Part shown: piece by piece, positions 44,543 to 53,326 of the stretch
How the letters are laid out: the number at the start of each line of letters is the position of its first letter
How positions within the stretch are numbered: position 1 is the stretch's first letter
Assembly: GCF_013618635.1 (NCBI RefSeq)
Contig: NZ_JABLSJ010000001.1
Coordinates: 372,001 to 436,000, forward strand
Source of the DNA: Thalassobacillus sp. CUG 92003
GTDB lineage: Bacteria > Bacillota > Bacilli > Bacillales > Halobacillaceae
Direction: 5' to 3'
DNA: 64,000 nucleotides
Position numbers and translations under genes: made by a program
The notes under the pieces: model-generated
Database searches by the model: none
Told to the model about the DNA's origin: nothing
The model's input: the letters and a program-made list of their open reading frames with translations, nothing else

Positions 44543-45832
44543 ATGAAAAAATGGTTTTCGCTTGCCCTGGTGGCCGTGCTCATGCTTTCTTCTTTAACCG
44601 TAGTGCTCGCAGACCCAGGAGGCAAAGGCAAGGGCCATCCCGGTAAAGGCAAGGATCATCCGCCTGGACAGGTGAAAAAATTCGATCTTGGTGTTGAGCA
44701 GCTTTTAGAAGAAGAAAAAGACTTGATTGAAGGGAAAAATGTCGGTTTAATTACGAACCCAACTGGTGTTAATGAAGACTTGAATAGCGTGGTGGATTTG
44801 CTGCATAACGATTCGGACGTTAATTTGACCGCGCTTTACGGGCCGGAACACGGTGTGCGCGGCAGTGCCCAGGCCGGGGAATACGTGGAATATTACATTG
44901 ACGAACAAACCGGGCTCCCCGTCTACAGTCTGTATGGTGAAACGCGTAAGCCGACACCGGAAATGTTAGAAGGCATCGACGTGCTGCTGTTTGATATCCA
45001 GGATGTAGGCACCCGTTTCTACACGTACATTTATACGATGGCCTATGCGATGGAAGCGGCAGAAGAAAATGATGTTGAATTTGTCGTCCTGGACCGCCCG
45101 AACCCCATCAGCGGTTCTGAAGTCGCAGGTCCAGTACTGGATGAAGATTACACGTCCTTCGTCGGCAACTATCCGATCCCGCTTCGGCACGGGATGACCG
45201 TCGGTGAATTGGCGAAGTTATTCAACAACGAATACGGAATTGGTGCAGATTTGAATGTAGTTGAAATGGAACGATGGGATCGCGACATGTATTATGATGA
45301 CACGCAGCTTGAATTCGTAGCGCCATCGCCTAACATGCCGACACTCGATACCGCCCTCGTCTATCCTGGCGCTGCGCTGATTGAAGGGACGAACGTGTCA
45401 GAAGGACGAGGAACAACCAAACCGTTTGAAATGGTCGGTGCACCGTTCATTAACAGCACCGAATTAGCAGCTGAAATGAACAGCCATGATCTCCCTGGTG
45501 TGACGTTCCGCGCTGCTTCATTCACACCGGCCTTTTCAAAACACAGCGGTGACTTGACGCACGGTGTTGAAATTCATGTAACCGATCAGGAACGCTATAA
45601 ATCTGTCGAAACCGGTCTACATCTCGTGAAGACCATTCACGACATGTATCCGGACGATTTCGAATTCCGCGCCGAAAATAGTGAAGGCGTCTCGTTCTTC
45701 GACTATTTAATCGGTAATGGATGGGTTCGTGAAGCAATTGAAAACGGAGAGTCTGTCGACCAAATGAAAATGGAATGGCAAGATGATCTCCATGACTTCA
45801 AACAACTTCGCGAACAATATTTACTTTATTAA
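44543..45832 (+). CDS. namZ: Secreted exo-beta-N-acetylmuramidase NamZ (DUF1343/GH171)
   Basis: A 429-residue exported protein. The signal peptide is cleaved around A23 (VVLA-DP), followed by a Gly/Lys/His-rich linker (KGKGHPGKGKDH). The DUF1343 core begins NVGLITNPTGV and includes YGPEHGVRG, LLFDIQDVGTRFYTYIYTM, LDRPNPI and SEGRGTTKPFE. Bacillus NamZ (YbbC) releases MurNAc from the non-reducing end, complementing NagZ, so the trio can strip wall chains alternately. AAGGAGG precedes the ATG; a terminator follows the stop. Confidence 0.93.
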   Translation: MKKWFSLALVAVLMLSSLTVVLADPGGKGKGHPGKGKDHPPGQVKKFDLGVEQLLEEEKDLIEGKNVGLITNPTGVNEDLNSVVDLLHNDSDVNLTALYGPEHGVRGSAQAGEYVEYYIDEQTGLPVYSLYGETRKPTPEMLEGIDVLLFDIQDVGTRFYTYIYTMAYAMEAAEENDVEFVVLDRPNPISGSEVAGPVLDEDYTSFVGNYPIPLRHGMTVGELAKLFNNEYGIGADLNVVEMERWDRDMYYDDTQLEFVAPSPNMPTLDTALVYPGAALIEGTNVSEGRGTTKPFEMVGAPFINSTELAAEMNSHDLPGVTFRAASFTPAFSKHSGDLTHGVEIHVTDQERYKSVETGLHLVKTIHDMYPDDFEFRAENSEGVSFFDYLIGNGWVREAIENGESVDQMKMEWQDDLHDFKQLREQYLLY

Positions 45833-45866
45833 TTGCACGCTTCCTCCCCTTAACAATATAAGTGTG

Positions 45867-45906
45867 AAACGGGAGCTCCGACCAACTAGTGGCGGGGCTC
45901 CCGTTT
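45867..45906 (+). terminator. Rho-independent terminator of the amiE-nagZ-namZ operon
   Basis: AAACGGGAGC and GCTCCCGTTT form a perfect 10-base stem with a 20-base loop, followed by a short T-rich tail. Confidence 0.75.
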
Positions 45907-45944
45907 ATTTTCATACTGTGCTCGAGTTGTCAGGTTCACGCGCC

Positions 45945-46735
45945 GATTTATCGTCGTATTACGCGCCAATATCGTTGGATCGCTCGCATATATCGTAGCT
46001 CGCAGCCAGAATATCGTCGCTTCGCCCAATGTCGTCGCATCACGCGCCAATATCGTCGGCTCGCTCGCATTTATCGTCGCTCGCGGCCAGAATATCGTCG
46101 CTCCGCCCAATGTCGTCGCACCGCGCGTCAATATCGTCGGTGCGACCGCGTTTATCGTCGTTCGTAGCCAGAATATCGTCGCTCCGCCTAATGTCGTCGC
46201 ACCGCGCGTCAATATCGTCGGTGCGACCGCGTTTATCGTCGTTCGTAGCCAGAATATCGTCGCTCCGCCTAATGTCGTCGCACCGCGCGTCAATATCGTC
46301 GGTGCGACCGCGTTTATCGTCGTTCGTAGCCAGAATATCGTCGCTCCGCCCAATGTCGTCGCATCACGCGCCAATATCGTCGGCTCGCTCGCATTTATCG
46401 TCGCTCGCGGCCAGAATATCGTCGCTCCGCCCAATGTCGTCGCACCGCGCGCCAATATCGTCGGTGCGACCGCGTTTATCATCGTTCGTAGCCAGAATAT
46501 CGTCGCTTCGCCCAATGTCGTCGCATCACGCGCCAATATCGTCGGCTCGCTCGCATTTATCGTCGCTCGCGGCCAGAATATCGTCGCTCCGCCCAATGTC
46601 GTCGCACCGCGCGTCAATATCGTCGGTGCGACCGCGTTTATCGTCGTTCGTAGCCAGAATATCGTCGCTCCGCCCAATGTCGTCGGACCGCGCGTCAATA
46701 TCGTCGGTTCGCTCGCATTTATCGTCGCTCCGCCT
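45945..46735. repeat. Higher-order tandem repeat, ~81-base period
   Basis: Nearly ten copies of an 81-base period, each of four ~20-base sub-units built on TTATCGTCG, AATATCGTCG, AATGTCGTCG and AATATCGTCGG. Two flavours are interspersed: one with TCGCTCGCA and TCGCGGCC, one with GTGCGACCGCG and TTCGTAGCC. The first copies are more degenerate. It fills the gap between the 3' ends of namZ and the convergent small gene at 46742. Long frames on both strands (up to ~270 codons, 27-residue repeat) exist only because 81 is a multiple of three and stops are absent. Confidence 0.9.
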
Positions 46736-46741
46736 AGTCGA

Positions 46742-47116
46742 CTATTTATAAAGAGAGATGTTGACTTTGTTCAAGCCCAGCGTACGCGCAGCTTTCAGCA
46801 TTTTCCGGACTTCATCTTCTGCAGAATCAAGGTCGATATCTTGACGGGAAATGTTCAAGCTGATCGGTTGAGCATTGCTGTCTTGTTGCAGATATGTGGA
46901 AGAAGCAGGTTGTTCAGTCTGTTCCTCATGATCTGGTTGAGTAATTGGTGTACGAGCTTCACCTTTAGTTTGTTTGCCGCGAATTTTCCGGCCGTGATAG
47001 ACGATGTTGGGATAGGGACAGCCGGTTTCCTCCTGAATGTCGCGGTAACTTTTCGTTGTTTCGGATAACAGACGTTTTACTTCATTCAAATCATAATTAT
47101 GTTTACGTTTAGCCAT
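46742..47116 (-). CDS. Small basic-N-terminal protein with HTH-like segment, unknown function
   Basis: A 124-residue protein. The N-terminal ~50 residues (MAKRKHNYDLNEVKRLLSE, then YRDIQEETGCPYPNIVYHGRKIRG) look like a helix-turn-helix that could bind DNA; a Gln/Ser/Thr-rich linker leads to an acidic helical C-terminus (SAEDEVRKMLKAARTLGLNKVNISLYK). GAAGGAG placed before the ATG at 47116 decides the start over the ATG at 47155. It is divergent from the MurR-like gene and its 3' end abuts the tandem repeat. I do not recognise the family with certainty. Confidence 0.6.
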   Translation of the reverse strand: MAKRKHNYDLNEVKRLLSETTKSYRDIQEETGCPYPNIVYHGRKIRGKQTKGEARTPITQPDHEEQTEQPASSTYLQQDSNAQPISLNISRQDIDLDSAEDEVRKMLKAARTLGLNKVNISLYK

Positions 47117-47248
47117 TTTTTGTAAAACTCCTTCTTTTTCTAAGTTCACTTCCATTTTAAACCAAGTCGGGCGAAAGTACTATACACAACCGGGGATAGA
47201 TTTTTTCGACAAAAATTTAAAACAATATTACAAAAAGGGTGTTATTTT

Positions 47249-47275
47249 TTGAAACAATGTTTTATACTGTATAAT
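47249..47275 (+). promoter_or_regulatory. Promoter region of the murR-like operon with imperfect palindrome
   Basis: TATAAT at 47270-47275 is a clear -10; TTGAAA at 47249 is 15 bases away, or TTTGAA 16 bases away. TGAAACA-A-TGTTTTA at 47250-47264 is an inverted repeat with six of seven bases paired between the boxes, a fitting place for autorepression. Compare ATTTCATTGAAAT at 29291. Confidence 0.45.
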
Positions 47276-47309
47276 ATAAGAAAAATTCAGAAAATGAGGT
47301 AAGCGACCT

Positions 47310-48164
47310 ATGGGCAGCCAACTTTTATTGATTCAGGAGCATCTCCAATCTTTGAAGCCATCGGAGAGGAAAGTGGCGGATTACATTTTGAACGATCCTG
47401 AAGAGGTGATCAATTCTTCGGTGCATAAGCTGGCAGAACGTGCGGAAGTTAGTGTGGCAACCATTGTAAGGTTATCGAAGAAATTACAGTGCAAAGGGTT
47501 TCAAGATTTGAAGTTGAAGATTGCCTACGATTTGGCCAAATCTGAACAAGACAAACCGTTGTATGAGGATATCCCGAAAGAAGGGTCGATTCGCTCACTG
47601 ATTCACTCGGTGTCCTCGAGTAACATCCAATCTATTGAAAATTCCATGTCGGTTTTATCAGAGGAAGAATTAGAGAAAGCGATTGAACTCATTTCGAAGG
47701 CCAGGTTAGTCGCTGTTTATGGAATTGGTGCATCCGGGGTGATTGCCCGGGATATGAAGCAAAAGCTCACGCGCATTAATCGGTGGTGTGAAGCAGCAGA
47801 GGACCGTGATACGCAAGTGACGATTTCAGCTAACTTAAGCGAGGCGGATGTTGCATTCGGTATTTCTTATTCTGGGCAAACGATTGATATCATTGATTCG
47901 CTACAGGTGGCGAAGAAAAATGGTGCCAATATCATTGCTCTCACCCAATACGGCGAAAATGATGTGGCCTCCATCGCGGATGTCCGGCTGCATACCACCT
48001 CGCTAGAAGGCAGTGTGCGCAGCGGAGCGACTGGCTCACGCATTGCGACGCTCAATGTAATTGATATGCTTTACCTTGGTGTCACCCGATTTGACAAGCT
48101 TGATAACATAGACGCTTTAGAGCGGACTCGAAAAGCAGTGGAGGTATTAAAGAAACATGTATGA
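47310..48164 (+). CDS. murR: MurR-like RpiR-family regulator
   Basis: A 284-residue regulator with N-terminal HTH_6 (LKPSERKVADYILNDPEEVI, EVSVATIVRLSKKLQCKGFQDLK) and C-terminal SIS domain (VAVYGIGASGVIARDM, VAFGISYSGQTIDII) that should bind MurNAc-6-P or a related phosphosugar. It heads an operon of amidase-like, ABC transporter, kinase and murQ genes, the natural target set of a MurR. The next gene overlaps its end by eight bases. The gene name rests on context and family. Confidence 0.85.
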   Translation: MGSQLLLIQEHLQSLKPSERKVADYILNDPEEVINSSVHKLAERAEVSVATIVRLSKKLQCKGFQDLKLKIAYDLAKSEQDKPLYEDIPKEGSIRSLIHSVSSSNIQSIENSMSVLSEEELEKAIELISKARLVAVYGIGASGVIARDMKQKLTRINRWCEAAEDRDTQVTISANLSEADVAFGISYSGQTIDIIDSLQVAKKNGANIIALTQYGENDVASIADVRLHTTSLEGSVRSGATGSRIATLNVIDMLYLGVTRFDKLDNIDALERTRKAVEVLKKHV

Positions 48165-49179
48165 TCAATATGTACGCGAGCTTGTTCAAAATCGTAAACT
48201 GCCGGGCGCTGTATTGCACATTGCTCACAAAGGAAAGACGGTGTTTCAACACGCGTACGGCGGATATACCGATAATGCCAACCACTATCATGACATGCGT
48301 GAAAATACGGTATTTGATGTCGCGTCTTTAACTAAAGTGATGGCGACGCTGCCTGCGATATTAAAGCTGATCGATGACGATGCGTTGACTGTTAAGGATC
48401 CGATTCAGTTTCATGTGCCGGAGTTTGAGCATCCTGGTGTTACTGTGGAACACGCTTTAACACATGCGACGGGGATGCCGGCAGACTTGGGAAAAGTTTA
48501 CCGGGATGATCCGCGCGATATTTTGGGGGAAGTTCTCGCCAAAAGTCAGCAGGCTGAACCGGGAAAAGGGCCCGTTTATAGTGATCTCGGCATGATTATT
48601 TTGGGACATATGGTGGAGCGGATCACAGGGCAATCGTTGGATGATTTTACGGCATCGCATGTGTTTCAGCCTTGGGGGATGGGCGATACGCAGTTCAATC
48701 CCTCCCCAGCGATTAAAGACCAGACGGCAGCTACGGAGATGGTTGAAGATCGTTTCATCCACGGTGAGGTTCACGATGAAAAAGCCTACCATTTAGGAGG
48801 TATAAGCGGCCACGCCGGCTTGTTTTCGACAGCAGAAGATGTAGCGCGCTTCGGCCATTACTGGTTGTATCCGAATGAGCAGCGGGTGTTATCTTCCGGT
48901 GTGATGAATCGCGCGATTACGCCTTATCAAGGAAGCCGAGGGTACGGGTTTGAAATCGTTACGGGTGCTAAAGGGGAGGAGCTTTCCTGCGGAAGGAGGT
49001 GGTCGGCTGGAAGTTATGGGCATACGGGGTTTACCGGTACGAGTCTCTGGGTGGACCCTAAAGAACAATTGGTGGTCGTATTTCTGAGTAACATCGTTCA
49101 TTTTGGCAGGAAACACGATATGGGCCGGATCAGGCCGCATTTACACGCCTTGATCCATTCATCTTTCACTCATTCATAA
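48157..49179 (+). CDS. Serine beta-lactamase-fold hydrolase, second cytoplasmic AmiE-like paralog
   Basis: A 340-residue class-C-like hydrolase with S57-L-T-K60, YSDLGM and GHTGFTGTSLW. It lacks a signal peptide, like the paralog at 30572 and unlike amiE at 40633. Probable role: remove peptide or other acyl groups from imported MurNAc-containing molecules before MurK acts. It overlaps murR by eight bases and is followed by the sugar-binding lipoprotein gene. Confidence 0.75.
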   Translation: MYDQYVRELVQNRKLPGAVLHIAHKGKTVFQHAYGGYTDNANHYHDMRENTVFDVASLTKVMATLPAILKLIDDDALTVKDPIQFHVPEFEHPGVTVEHALTHATGMPADLGKVYRDDPRDILGEVLAKSQQAEPGKGPVYSDLGMIILGHMVERITGQSLDDFTASHVFQPWGMGDTQFNPSPAIKDQTAATEMVEDRFIHGEVHDEKAYHLGGISGHAGLFSTAEDVARFGHYWLYPNEQRVLSSGVMNRAITPYQGSRGYGFEIVTGAKGEELSCGRRWSAGSYGHTGFTGTSLWVDPKEQLVVVFLSNIVHFGRKHDMGRIRPHLHALIHSSFTHS

Positions 49180-49196
49180 TTAAGGGGGATTTTTAA

Positions 49197-50477
49197 ATGA
49201 AGTCATTGAAAGCGTTTACGTTCGTTGGGCTCTTAGCATTTATTCTCATTATGTCAGCATGTTCTTCAGACAGCGGAGGCGATGGCGATACTAATGAGGA
49301 AGCGAGCGGCGATCAGGTTCAAATCGAAATGGGGAGCTGGCGAACGGAGGATACGGAAGCCTATCAAACGATTATCGATAAGTTCAACGAAGAGCACCCT
49401 GATATCCAAATTGAATTTAATCCATCCAAGAACACCGAGTATAACACGATTTTGAACACCGCTTTGCAAAGTGGTGAAGGACCGGATATTATCCACCTTC
49501 GTCCTTATACGCCAGGTATCGAGCTGGCTGATGCCGGTTATTTAGAACCGCTTGATGATCTCGAAGGCCTGGATCAATATCCAGAAGAATATTTGGCTGC
49601 CTCAAAAGGGTCGGACGGCAAACAGTACGGGGTTCCTTTGAACATAAGTACGACGCAAATGTTTTATAACGAAGATATTTTTGATGAGCTGGGACTTGAA
49701 GAACCACAGACGTGGGAAGAGTTCATGTCGGTGAATGAAACCTTGAAAGAAGAAGGGTATACGCCGATTTCGCTGGCATCCAAGGAAGCCTGGCTGTTGT
49801 CACTTGCCCACGGCATGATCGGGCCCGCTCACTATGGCGGAACTGAATTCGTCGATAAAATCACGGCGGGTGAGACGGACTTTACGAGTGAAAAATTTGT
49901 CAATTCGATCGAAGCGATGGATGAACTGAAACAATACTTCCCGGATAATTACGAAGGTCTTGGTATGGAAGATATCCGGACAATGTTCTTCACTGGCGAT
50001 GCCGCCATGTTCCCAATGGGAAGCTGGGAAATTGAAGTGCTGCGCGAGATGAATCCGGACTTGAATTTCGACTTTTTCCCAATGCCATCTGCTACTGGCA
50101 AGGAGCCGACTGTCACGTCATGGGTGGACGGTTCTTATGCCATTAATGCTAACTCGGAAAACAAAGAAGCTGCGAAAGAATTTTTGCAATTCATGACTAC
50201 CGAGGAATTCGGCGAGCTGTTTACAAAAGAATTTAAAATGATCAGTGCTATACCTGGCATCGAGTCAGATGATCAACTGGTAAATGATTTGAGTCAAGCC
50301 GCTGATCAGCGTTCAACACCTTATATGATCTTGGTTCATTTTGCCGGTGGTAATCCATCAACAAAAGAAACGATTGAGAAGGAACTACAAGGCATGTACC
50401 TTGGAGAACGTACACCACAAGAAGTGGCGGAAACTGTCCAAGAAAATGCGGAAAGCTGGTATGAGCCACTACAATAA
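49197..50477 (+). CDS. Sugar ABC transporter substrate-binding lipoprotein (family 1)
   Basis: A 426-residue carbohydrate-binding lipoprotein. The anchor Cys is C22 (ILIMSACSSD), followed by an acidic linker. Family-1 features include IIDKFNEEHPDIQIEF, GPDIIHLRPYTPG, YGVPLNISTTQMFYNEDIFDELG and AAMFPMGSWEIEVL. Because it is encoded between murR/amidase-like and kinase/murQ genes, MurNAc or a MurNAc-containing saccharide is the likely ligand. AAGGGGG precedes the ATG. Confidence 0.88.
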   Translation: MKSLKAFTFVGLLAFILIMSACSSDSGGDGDTNEEASGDQVQIEMGSWRTEDTEAYQTIIDKFNEEHPDIQIEFNPSKNTEYNTILNTALQSGEGPDIIHLRPYTPGIELADAGYLEPLDDLEGLDQYPEEYLAASKGSDGKQYGVPLNISTTQMFYNEDIFDELGLEEPQTWEEFMSVNETLKEEGYTPISLASKEAWLLSLAHGMIGPAHYGGTEFVDKITAGETDFTSEKFVNSIEAMDELKQYFPDNYEGLGMEDIRTMFFTGDAAMFPMGSWEIEVLREMNPDLNFDFFPMPSATGKEPTVTSWVDGSYAINANSENKEAAKEFLQFMTTEEFGELFTKEFKMISAIPGIESDDQLVNDLSQAADQRSTPYMILVHFAGGNPSTKETIEKELQGMYLGERTPQEVAETVQENAESWYEPLQ

Positions 50478-50498
50478 TTTACAAAAGGGGCGGTGAAT

Positions 50499-51452
50499 AT
50501 GAAATCAGCAGCGTCTTCAAAATCGACTCATCTCAAAAAACAGAGGAACTGGAAAAGATGGTCCATCCATCTTTTCCCTATTCCCGCCTTGATCATTTAC
50601 GGGTTATTCATTGTTTACCCGTTATTCGCTGCTCTTACATATAGCTTTTTTGAATGGGATGGCATGGTAAGAGGCGAATTTGCAGGGTTCAAGAATTTTG
50701 TGGATTTATTTACATTACAGCCATTCAGCGATTTATTTTGGAATGCGTTTGGCCACAACATTTTATATTTTGTGCTGCAGATGATATTTCAAAATGGATT
50801 AGCCTTTATCTTGGCCTATATTATTTATAAAAAAGTACGCGGGGCCGAATTTTTAAAGATTTCGTACTTTTTGCCTCGGTTGTTGTCGGTCATTGTAGTC
50901 GGGTTCTTATGGAAATTGATTTTGAACCCGAACTATGGCGCCTTTAATGTCATCTTAGAGAACCTCGGACTCGAAGCCTTACAAAAAGCATGGCTTGGGG
51001 ATCCTGATACAGCTTTGATTGCTATTATTCTCATTAATTCATGGTATGGGCTCGGTTTCGGTGTATTGATTTTCTTAGCTGGCTTCCAGTCGATTCCAAA
51101 AGAACTGCTCGAAGCTGGTAAGCTTGACGGTGCGACTGGGCTGTCCATGGTGCGGCGGATTTTGCTGCCGTTGATGGTGCCATCGATTATGATTATGACT
51201 GTGCTCACATTTATCCAGTCGTTTGAAGCATTCGAGCTGGTCTATGCGATGCAAGGTTCAGAAGGCGGCCCTTATAGTTCGACTGATACACTTGCCGTTT
51301 ATTTCTATCGTTTAGCCTTTGGCGGCTCATCAGGCGGTTCCTCATCAGCCATTGGACTCGGTTCTGCGCTGGCGGTAGTCTTGTTCTTGTTCATTGCCGT
51401 ATTTACCGCGTTGTATTTGAAATATATGCAGAAAAAACAAGTAGATATGTAG
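50499..51452 (+). CDS. Sugar ABC transporter permease (MalF/UgpA-like)
   Basis: A 317-residue permease with six probable helices beginning FPIPALIIYGLFIVYPLFAAL and the EAA loop ELLEAGKLDGATGLSMVRRILLPLM, which contacts the ATPase. ATG at 50499 is preferred over the GTG six bases upstream. No ATPase gene is present in the operon; a shared MsmX-type ATPase encoded elsewhere probably drives it, as is usual in Bacillus sugar importers. Confidence 0.88.
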   Translation: MKSAASSKSTHLKKQRNWKRWSIHLFPIPALIIYGLFIVYPLFAALTYSFFEWDGMVRGEFAGFKNFVDLFTLQPFSDLFWNAFGHNILYFVLQMIFQNGLAFILAYIIYKKVRGAEFLKISYFLPRLLSVIVVGFLWKLILNPNYGAFNVILENLGLEALQKAWLGDPDTALIAIILINSWYGLGFGVLIFLAGFQSIPKELLEAGKLDGATGLSMVRRILLPLMVPSIMIMTVLTFIQSFEAFELVYAMQGSEGGPYSSTDTLAVYFYRLAFGGSSGGSSSAIGLGSALAVVLFLFIAVFTALYLKYMQKKQVDM

Positions 51453-51465
51453 GAGGGGATAACCA

Positions 51466-52290
51466 GTGAATCACACCATTTGGACGAAACCATTTTATTA
51501 CGTCTTTGCCTTTTTTGTAGCTTCGATCAGCTTGTACCCGATCTTGTTGATGATTTTGTCTTCTTTTAAAACGAGCACTGAAATATTCACAAGCCCTCTT
51601 GCATTTCCGAAATCTTTTACCTTGGAAACGTATCGTAATTTGCTCGAACAGATCCCGTTCATGACGTTTTTCATGAACAGTGTCATTGTCAGTGGTGTCT
51701 CGGTGGCGCTCATTCTGGTCACGTCTTCGCTGGCGGCTTTCTATATAGCACGATTTACCTTCCAATGGAATAACATGCTCTTTTTCTTCTTTTTAATGGG
51801 GATGATGCTTCCGATAAAACTTGGCATTGTGCCGTTGTTCATCTTGATGAAGGATTTGGAGCTGTTGAACACGTTATGGTCATTGATCTTCATGTATACG
51901 GCTACCGGGATTCCATTGTCGATTCTCATTTTGACCGGATTTTTCCGGACCATGCCGCGTGAGCTGGAAGAAGCGGCTCGAATTGACGGGGCAGGGAACC
52001 TGCGCATCCTATGGAACGTTGTCCTTCCATTGATGAGACCGGCCCTCGGGACAGTCATGATCATCCAGTTCATTCAATCCTGGAACGACTTTTTCTTCCC
52101 GTTGATTTTCATCACCGATGATATGAAGAAAACGATTCCGGTGGGAATGCTTTCGCTCTTCGGTGAATATTCTGCTGACTGGGGCGCATTATTCGCGGGC
52201 TTAACCCTTGCGTCGCTGCCCATGATCATTCTATTCTTTATTGCTTCAAAACAATTCATGGAAGGATTGACTCAAGGTGCCATCAAATAA
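51466..52290 (+). CDS. Sugar ABC transporter permease (MalG/UgpE-like)
   Basis: A 274-residue permease, partner of the preceding one, with the EAA loop ELEEAARIDGAGNLRILWNVVLPLM and helices throughout. The GTG start follows AGGAGGGG. Its end overlaps the kinase gene by 14 bases, indicating tight co-expression of uptake and phosphorylation. Confidence 0.88.
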   Translation: MNHTIWTKPFYYVFAFFVASISLYPILLMILSSFKTSTEIFTSPLAFPKSFTLETYRNLLEQIPFMTFFMNSVIVSGVSVALILVTSSLAAFYIARFTFQWNNMLFFFFLMGMMLPIKLGIVPLFILMKDLELLNTLWSLIFMYTATGIPLSILILTGFFRTMPRELEEAARIDGAGNLRILWNVVLPLMRPALGTVMIIQFIQSWNDFFFPLIFITDDMKKTIPVGMLSLFGEYSADWGALFAGLTLASLPMIILFFIASKQFMEGLTQGAIK

Positions 52291-53269
52291 CGGTTTTTAT
52301 ATTGGCGTGGATGGTGGCGGTACGAAAACAGCAGCTTTGTTGTGTGATGAGACTGGCCGTGTAATCGGTGCCAGTCAAAGCGGCTCGACAAGTTTTAAAT
52401 CGCGCACAGAAAGTGACATTTACGCCAACTTTCAACGTCTCACCACCGAACTCATGACTGATGCAGAACTGTTAGCCGACCAGGTCACCGGGGTGTTTGT
52501 TTCAGCAGCTGGCGGTGATCGACAAGAAGATAAACAACGCTGGTCAAAGATGCTAACCTCTGTTTTTTCCAATCTGGAATCGATTGAAGTTAAAAATGAT
52601 GCGTTTGGTGCGCTGGCCAGCGGGACATTCGACATAGCTGGAAGTGTACTCATCGCCGGCACAGGCTCCATCGCTTACTCAACTGAAGGCTTGAACAGTA
52701 ATGCCGTTAGAGTTGGGGGGTGGGGGTACTTGTTCGGAGACGAGGGTAGCGGGTATGACATGGGGAGACAGGCGCTTAGCACTCTTGCCCTCATGGAAGA
52801 CGAGCGTGTGCCTTTTGATAGCGGGTTCAGCGAAATGGTATTGAACTCGCTGCAAGTGAAAAAGCCGGAAAACGTAATCACAGCCGTCTATGAATCTGAT
52901 TATCCGCGTCATACCATTGCATCACTAGCCCGCCCAGTTCTTGATCTGGCAGCCGATCGCAATACGACTGCACGTATGATCATGAATCAGACTCTTAGGA
53001 ACTTGCTGGATTTGGTGGAAGCGATTGCGTTGAAACGACCAGCAAGCCGAGCGGAGCCTATCACGATCGTTGGGGGCCTCTTTCAATCCGATTTGTTCCG
53101 CTTAGCGTTCATGAAGCTGATGCACAAGAGGCAACCGAGCAGGAAAGTCATTTATCCCAAACTTCCACCTGTAGCTGGATCGCTCATTTGTGCACTCATC
53201 CAGAATGGTGTTCCCATTACGGCCGATCTCAAAGCAAATTTGCATGCAACTTATAAAAAAAGAGGTTAA
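52277..53269 (+). CDS. murK: MurK-like N-acetylmuramic acid / N-acetylglucosamine kinase (BadF/BadG family)
   Basis: A 330-residue ASKHA-fold kinase: phosphate-1 motif YIGVDGGGTKTAAL, VFVSAAGGDRQ, phosphate-2 region VLIAGTGSIAY, WGYLFGDEGSGYDMG and adenosine-site segment ITIVGGLF. The family contains Clostridium MurK, which phosphorylates MurNAc and GlcNAc, and GlcNAc kinases. Placed between a sugar importer and murQ, MurNAc 6-phosphorylation is the best guess. GTG start with AAGGA upstream, inside the permease gene. Confidence 0.82.
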   Translation: MPSNNGFYIGVDGGGTKTAALLCDETGRVIGASQSGSTSFKSRTESDIYANFQRLTTELMTDAELLADQVTGVFVSAAGGDRQEDKQRWSKMLTSVFSNLESIEVKNDAFGALASGTFDIAGSVLIAGTGSIAYSTEGLNSNAVRVGGWGYLFGDEGSGYDMGRQALSTLALMEDERVPFDSGFSEMVLNSLQVKKPENVITAVYESDYPRHTIASLARPVLDLAADRNTTARMIMNQTLRNLLDLVEAIALKRPASRAEPITIVGGLFQSDLFRLAFMKLMHKRQPSRKVIYPKLPPVAGSLICALIQNGVPITADLKANLHATYKKRG

Positions 53270-53326
53270 ACAAGCATTAATATGCTTTTAAAAGAGCGAT
53301 CACTTATCGTAAATGGAGGTGCAGAT

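Noticed and set aside
45945-46735. CRISPR array
   Set aside because: The intervals between recurring words are themselves repeated, so there are no unique spacers, the period is 81 bases with internal sub-repeats, and no cas genes are nearby.
45886-46751. Open frames of 92, 240 and 270 codons on both strands across the tandem repeat
   Set aside because: All are explained by an 81-base repeat lacking stops; they overlap on opposite strands, have no good ribosome binding site and encode only the repeat translated.
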